A stretch of DNA of 8,366 nt, from positions 1 to 8,366 of the forward strand of contig CAZTOR010000017.1 of assembly GCA_964615505.1 (NCBI GenBank), written 5' to 3'. The position numbers and the translations under genes were made by a program. This document shows, piece by piece, positions 5,077 to 8,366 of this stretch. The notes under the pieces were generated by a model. The model ran no database searches. It saw only the letters and a program-made list of their open reading frames with translations, and was not told the origin of the DNA. How positions within the stretch are numbered: position 1 is the first letter of the stretch; every line of letters starts with the position of its first letter. The DNA comes from ARS21 sp964615505 (GTDB lineage: Archaea > Nanobdellota > Nanobdellia > UBA10117 > ARS21).

Positions 5077-5661
5077 ATGGCTAAAAAAGGAAGTTCAACA
5101 AAGTTGAAAGTACGGAAAGGAAAGAAAAGATGGTTTCCAGTTGTAACTCCTAAATCACTGGGCGGAAATGAAATTGCTCAAATTACAGCATATGATCCTT
5201 CAGACCTTATGAATCGAAACTTACTCGTTCCTATGAAAGCTATTACTGGTTCAGCAAGAGATAGTAATCTTAATGTAAAATTAACAATTTTCAAAGTTCA
5301 AGGCGATACTGCCCAAACAAAAGCCGTAGGTATATTTACAAGTGATTCTCAGATATCAAGAACTGGTCGGAGAAAAAGTTCAAAAATTGATTCAGTATTT
5401 TACGTTAAAGATAAATCTAACGAAGATGTTAAAATTAAATTTGCTTTGTTTGCTAGAGAAAACTTGAATAAGTCTTTAAAAAATGATTTGAGGATTTTAG
5501 CACAAGAACAAATTGCTAAATCTTTAAAGAAGCAAGAAAGTGAAGATTTCTTTACTTCTACATCTATCAAAAAAATTGGTATTGATTTAAAGAAAAATTT
5601 GAAACAAGTTTATCCAATTAGCGATGCAGTAATTTGGAAAGCATCAAAAATTAGCAAATAA
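5077..5661 (+). CDS. rps3ae: 30S ribosomal protein S1e (S3Ae)
   Basis: A 194-residue archaeal S3Ae/eS1 protein, a small-subunit component on the platform near the mRNA exit. The N terminus is basic (MAKKGSSTKLKVRKGKKRWF), followed by a WFPVVTPKSLGGNEI segment. The body is a mixed fold with QISRTGRRKSSKIDSVFYVKD and ALFARENLNKSLKNDLRI, which corresponds to the conserved RRRxSKID-like element. The sequence looks divergent and close to the short end of the family, as in reduced archaeal genomes. It lies 1 nt after the S15 stop and is probably translationally coupled. In many archaea a RecJ-like phosphoesterase gene sits between S15 and S3Ae (from memory); it is absent here. Confidence 0.92.
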   Translation: MAKKGSSTKLKVRKGKKRWFPVVTPKSLGGNEIAQITAYDPSDLMNRNLLVPMKAITGSARDSNLNVKLTIFKVQGDTAQTKAVGIFTSDSQISRTGRRKSSKIDSVFYVKDKSNEDVKIKFALFARENLNKSLKNDLRILAQEQIAKSLKKQESEDFFTSTSIKKIGIDLKKNLKQVYPISDAVIWKASKISK

Positions 5662-5662
5662 T

Positions 5663-5675
5663 TTTATATATAAAG
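5663..5675 (+). promoter_or_regulatory. Strong TATA box of the 28-residue ORF
   Basis: TTTATATATAAAG begins right after the S1e stop and is centred about 24 nt before the ATG at 5692. It is the best TATA match in the window, and its spacing equals that of the other leaderless starts. This argues that the short ORF behind it is a transcribed gene. Confidence 0.6.
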
Positions 5676-5687
5676 ACAATATATTGT
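5676..5687. promoter_or_regulatory. Perfect 12-bp palindrome, candidate operator
   Basis: ACAATATATTGT is a perfect palindrome placed between the TATA box and the ATG at 5692. This is the same relative position as the inverted repeat before the Lrp-type gene. A dimeric regulator bound here could block initiation. AT-rich palindromes of this length arise by chance, so the position carries most of the weight. Confidence 0.4.
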
Positions 5688-5691
5688 TTTG

Positions 5692-5778
5692 ATGGAAAAA
5701 TCAAATCTTGAAAAATTAAAAAAACAATTTTCCCATTTTGATTGGGACAAAATATTAGGTATTAAATCCGAAAAATAA
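5692..5778 (+). CDS. Uncharacterised 28-residue microprotein
   Basis: ATG 5692 to TAA 5776-5778 encodes MEKSNLEKLKKQFSHFDWDK followed by ILGIKSEK. It is highly charged with regularly spaced hydrophobics (L, L, F, F, W, I, L, I) and could form one amphipathic helix. No family is recognised. The support is contextual: a strong TATA box at the leaderless distance, a palindrome ahead of the start, and a stop 2 nt from the stop of the convergent aCPSF1 gene, so it fills the gap exactly. It may act by binding a partner protein or RNA, but nothing in the sequence says which. A chance ORF behind a promoter for a non-coding RNA cannot be excluded. Confidence 0.5.
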   Translation: MEKSNLEKLKKQFSHFDWDKILGIKSEK

Positions 5779-5780
5779 GT

Positions 5781-7661
5781 TTATCTTAGTCTTAAACTAT
5801 CTACTGGTCTGGGACTAAGCGTTTCTATTCTGAATCTTTTATGTATCTCTCTAGCAAGGTTAATAGTCATTGATTTTTCACCGTGTACCGTTAATACTCT
5901 TCGAGGTTTAGGTTTCAATTTTTGCATGTAATCCATTAACTCACCAAATACCGCATGTCCACTAAGCGAGAATGATTTAACGTCCATTTTTACATTTAAA
6001 TCCTCTCCATCCAATCTAACTAATCGTTCACCTTTTTGTAATCGATCTCCCGGACTATTATAAAATTGGTAAACTACGAATGCCACTGAATTTTTTGGAT
6101 CGTCATGTAGCTTACTCAAATATTGAACAGAAGGACCTCCGACAAGCATTCCTGAAGTTGCTAAAATAATGCAAGTACCTCCTTCAATTACTTTTTTTCG
6201 CTCTTTTCCCGAACCAACTTGTTTGAAGAATTCTGCTTCAAATGGACTCTTCCCTTTGTAAATTGCCGAACGTAGCTTATCATTTAGATATTCAGGATAA
6301 GCAGTGTGGATTGCAGTTATATCCCAAACCATTCCATCAATATATACTGGAATATCTTTAATTTTCTTTTCTCGGAAAAGTTCTTCAATTAATATCATAG
6401 TTTCCTGAGCTCGTCCAACTCCTAAAACTGGAACTAATAATTTTCCTCCGCGTTTTATAACTTCATGAGCATGTTCCTTGAATTCTGCTTCAGACTTTGC
6501 TCTATCAGGTGATGTTCTTTCAGGATTTCCATAAGTGCTTTCTGTGATAAAAGTTTCAACTCTAGGAAAAATGTGACTTGCACCATTAAGCAATCTAGTA
6601 TTAACTACTTTATAATCTCCAGAATATAATAAATTATGAAATCCGTCTCCGATATTGAAGTGACACATTGCACTTCCTAGAATATGTCCGGCATTGTGTA
6701 AAGTTAGTCTAATGTCTGGAGTAATATCTGTTACCTCTCCGTAATTTAATATGATAGTATGTTTAGATGAATTTTTGACGTCTGTTGAATCAAAAATTGC
6801 CTTATTTCCTTGAGCTATTGCAATATGAGTCATATCAAGCTGACTCATTGCCATAATATCTCGAGTTGGTGCTGTACAATATACTGGGCCCTTATACCCA
6901 TATTTGAATAAATATGGTAAAAATCCGCAGTGATCGATGTGTGCATGAGAAATAACTACTGCATCTAGTTCAGGTATACTAAATTCAGGAACGGTAATTC
7001 TAGGATACGAATCTTGTCCGGAAGTTGCAGGATTTATACCGCAATCAATTAATACATTGCTCTCCGGTGTTTGAAGTAAAAACGCTGATCTTCCGACTTG
7101 CTGAGTTGCCCCTAAAAAACTAATTCTGACCCACATTTCAGATTTGTCTCGAGTTCGGTTAAATTCATATATTCTTTTTCCAGTTTCATTCAAGAATTTT
7201 CTTCTTTCAGAAGAGTCTTCATGAATTACTCTTCTAATTAAATTGGTTATTTTAGAAGTAATAATTGAATCTCTTCTAACAACAGGTGTCCAAAATGTTT
7301 TTTCACGTATTTCATTAATCAGTGATCCTTTAGTTCCAATAACGTCGTTTGGATTTCGTGCATCAATAATCATAACGCTTCGTGCAGGTTCAAATAAAAT
7401 CTGAGTAATGTCTGCAGATTTAGGAACTAAACTTTTTACGAATTCTTCCGCTTTATTCTCAGGCATTAATAAAAGTGGATCTGCTCGCAGTTCAATTCTT
7501 TTTTTGTATTTAGAAACAAGTTCTCTAATTTTTGATATTCCATTTTTGAAAAAAGTTTTATCTCTAGAATAAATAACTAAGTTTGCACCCTCATAGTGCT
7601 GACTAGTTATTAACTTATTCTTCGGTATGTCATTAATTACTTGTTCTAACACGGAAGTCAT
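5781..7661 (-). CDS. fttA: aCPSF1/FttA: KH-domain beta-CASP ribonuclease, transcription terminator
   Basis: A 626-residue archaeal CPSF1 homologue, the factor that cleaves nascent RNA and ends transcription. N-terminal KH-type RNA-binding domains cover about residues 1-150, with GTKG at 109-112 as the GxxG loop of the second. The metallo-beta-lactamase core follows with the zinc motif HAHIDH (239-244), H326 (NAGHILGS) and D349 (YSGDY). The beta-CASP motifs are E374 (ITEST), H569 (LSGHA) and H593 (VHGE). All catalytic ligands are present and the length is normal. The frame is open to an ATG at 7709 inside psmB, but ATG 7661 fits the family N terminus and lies 10 nt after the psmB stop. No Shine-Dalgarno is evident, so translation is probably coupled to psmB. 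I recall the psmB-aCPSF1 pair as conserved in several archaea. Confidence 0.95.
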   Translation of the reverse strand: MTSVLEQVINDIPKNKLITSQHYEGANLVIYSRDKTFFKNGISKIRELVSKYKKRIELRADPLLLMPENKAEEFVKSLVPKSADITQILFEPARSVMIIDARNPNDVIGTKGSLINEIREKTFWTPVVRRDSIITSKITNLIRRVIHEDSSERRKFLNETGKRIYEFNRTRDKSEMWVRISFLGATQQVGRSAFLLQTPESNVLIDCGINPATSGQDSYPRITVPEFSIPELDAVVISHAHIDHCGFLPYLFKYGYKGPVYCTAPTRDIMAMSQLDMTHIAIAQGNKAIFDSTDVKNSSKHTIILNYGEVTDITPDIRLTLHNAGHILGSAMCHFNIGDGFHNLLYSGDYKVVNTRLLNGASHIFPRVETFITESTYGNPERTSPDRAKSEAEFKEHAHEVIKRGGKLLVPVLGVGRAQETMILIEELFREKKIKDIPVYIDGMVWDITAIHTAYPEYLNDKLRSAIYKGKSPFEAEFFKQVGSGKERKKVIEGGTCIILATSGMLVGGPSVQYLSKLHDDPKNSVAFVVYQFYNSPGDRLQKGERLVRLDGEDLNVKMDVKSFSLSGHAVFGELMDYMQKLKPKPRRVLTVHGEKSMTINLAREIHKRFRIETLSPRPVDSLRLR

Positions 7662-7671
7662 TGTAAAATAT

Positions 7672-8304
7672 TTATTTTTCCAAAAGCATAGAAACAGTTT
7701 TTGTATCAACTTTTCTATAACCTTTATTATCGATAACTGAAATTACAATTCCGTCACCGCTCGCAGAATCTCTTCGAATTGCAGTGTAAATTGCACGAGT
7801 AGCAAGTTCAATTGCTTCTTTTTCAGTCATATCTTTTTTGTAGTTTTCTTGCAATATGCCTAATGCAAACATCATTCCGGATCCTGTTGCAGTATAAGGA
7901 TCCTCGATTGCTGCACCGGATGGATCAAAAGACATTAATTTGAAATTTTTATCTCTTGAAAGTCCTGCAATAATTGCTTGAATCATGAATGGGCTCCATC
8001 GCTTATATCCTGAATAAACTGTGTTTTGAAGTACTGAGGATAAAGTTTCCAATGTTGCACTCTTTTTATTTTCTAGTTCGAACAACTTCATTTCAGCTTG
8101 CATGTGCTTTAACAATACTTGATTATCACTAACGGTTCCGGCAGTCGTAATTGCTAAATTATCAGTTACTGGAAATACTTTATCAACTCTTGACATAATC
8201 ATTCTTCCCAATGTAACTCTTTGATCAGTTGCTAAAACTACTCCGCCCTTATAAGTTAGGCCGACAGTTGTTGTTCCTTTTTTAGGTTCAATTTTATGGT
8301 CCAT
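7672..8304 (-). CDS. psmB: Proteasome beta subunit (archaeal 20S, threonine protease)
   Basis: A 210-residue precursor of the catalytic subunit of the archaeal 20S proteasome. The 10-residue propeptide MDHKIEPKKG is cleaved before T11, the nucleophile that begins the mature TTTVGLTYKG. The catalytic aspartate is in ATDQR (mature D17), with the lysine in DKVFPV. TAGTVSDNQV and the ATGSGMMFA and RDSASGDGI motifs complete the active-site region. The stretch between RVT and the catalytic lysine looks one residue shorter than in Thermoplasma, putting the lysine at mature position 32 instead of 33. The start is supported by GGTGAT three bases before the ATG. It is first in an operon with aCPSF1. 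The alpha subunit is not in the window. Confidence 0.96.
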   Translation of the reverse strand: MDHKIEPKKGTTTVGLTYKGGVVLATDQRVTLGRMIMSRVDKVFPVTDNLAITTAGTVSDNQVLLKHMQAEMKLFELENKKSATLETLSSVLQNTVYSGYKRWSPFMIQAIIAGLSRDKNFKLMSFDPSGAAIEDPYTATGSGMMFALGILQENYKKDMTEKEAIELATRAIYTAIRRDSASGDGIVISVIDNKGYRKVDTKTVSMLLEK

Positions 8305-8307
8305 TAA

Positions 8308-8345
8308 ATCACCAGAATAAATAAGCTTTATTTTTTTAATTTAAA
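8308..8345 (-). promoter_or_regulatory. psmB promoter and GGTGAT ribosome binding site
   Basis: On the - strand GGTGAT (8313-8308) lies 3 nt before the psmB ATG and is complementary to the usual archaeal 16S rRNA 3' end. An AT-rich TATA-like stretch (TTTAAATTAA, 8345-8336) lies about 35 nt upstream of the ATG. This fits a short leader that carries the Shine-Dalgarno. Confidence 0.55.
8326..8335 (+). promoter_or_regulatory. Possible TATA box of a divergent gene at the window end
   Basis: CTTTATTTTT is centred about 25 nt before the ATG at 8356, the spacing of the other leaderless starts. It overlaps the psmB promoter region. In such AT-rich sequence this is weak evidence alone. Confidence 0.3.
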
Positions 8346-8355
8346 AGGCTTTCTA

Positions 8356-8366
8356 ATGGAATATTA
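8356..8366 (+). CDS. Possible start of a divergent gene (partial)
   Basis: ATG GAA TAT is all that remains before the window ends. The call rests only on the TATA-like element at the leaderless distance and on the divergent layout opposite psmB. The alternative is the end of a minus-strand gene upstream of psmB: one - frame here reads NIPLESLLN then stop (TAA at 8336-8338). Confidence 0.25.

Noticed and set aside
7662..7709. Extended N terminus of aCPSF1 from ATG 7709
   Set aside because: The extra 16 residues (MIQKLFLCFWKNKYFT) are the psmB 3' end read in another frame; family proteins begin near MTSVLEQV.
1..8366. CRISPR arrays, insertion sequences, phage or defence modules
   Set aside because: No spaced direct repeats, transposase, integrase or terminal inverted repeats were seen; coding content is housekeeping.

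Overview
The window is archaeal DNA, AT-rich and very compact. Supporting evidence: an archaeal/eukaryotic-type asparaginyl-tRNA synthetase, a free-standing Bud32 kinase, ribosomal proteins S15 and S1e (S3Ae), an aCPSF1/FttA ribonuclease, a proteasome beta subunit, a tRNA-Asn without encoded CCA, and TATA boxes about 25 nt upstream of most start codons. The divergent S1e, the free-standing Bud32 and the tiny gaps suggest a reduced-genome lineage such as DPANN (Woesearchaeota/Pacearchaeota-like). That placement is inference.

Layout. Bases 1-403: the end of a membrane protein gene (+), a 40-residue TFB-like zinc-ribbon gene (-), and a divergent promoter region with a 17-bp inverted repeat just ahead of an Lrp/AsnC regulator. 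Bases 404-2315: the Lrp-type regulator, asparaginyl-tRNA synthetase and its cognate tRNA-Asn(GTT), all on +. Bases 2317-3237: an APH-fold small-molecule kinase (NahK-like) on -, ending one base from the tRNA. Bases 3360-5661: a VIT1/CCC1-type metal transporter, Bud32, a potentially structured leader, then the S15-S1e operon, all on +. Bases 5692-5778: a 28-residue microprotein gene with its own strong TATA box and a 12-bp palindrome. Bases 5781-8304 on -: proteasome beta subunit followed closely by aCPSF1. The last bases may hold a divergent gene start.

Most of these genes make or retire macromolecules. AsnRS and tRNA-Asn supply Asn-tRNA. Bud32 belongs to the KEOPS complex that modifies ANN-decoding tRNAs, which include tRNA-Asn. 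S15 and S1e build the small subunit. aCPSF1 ends transcripts, and the proteasome degrades proteins. Two start signals recur: leaderless starts with a TATA box centred about 24-26 nt upstream, and starts with a GGTGAT-type Shine-Dalgarno and a TATA box about 35 nt upstream. These patterns support the small genes proposed here. The least explained elements are the zinc-ribbon miniprotein, the 28-residue microprotein with its palindrome, the two-hairpin region before S15, and the operator-like repeat before the Lrp gene.
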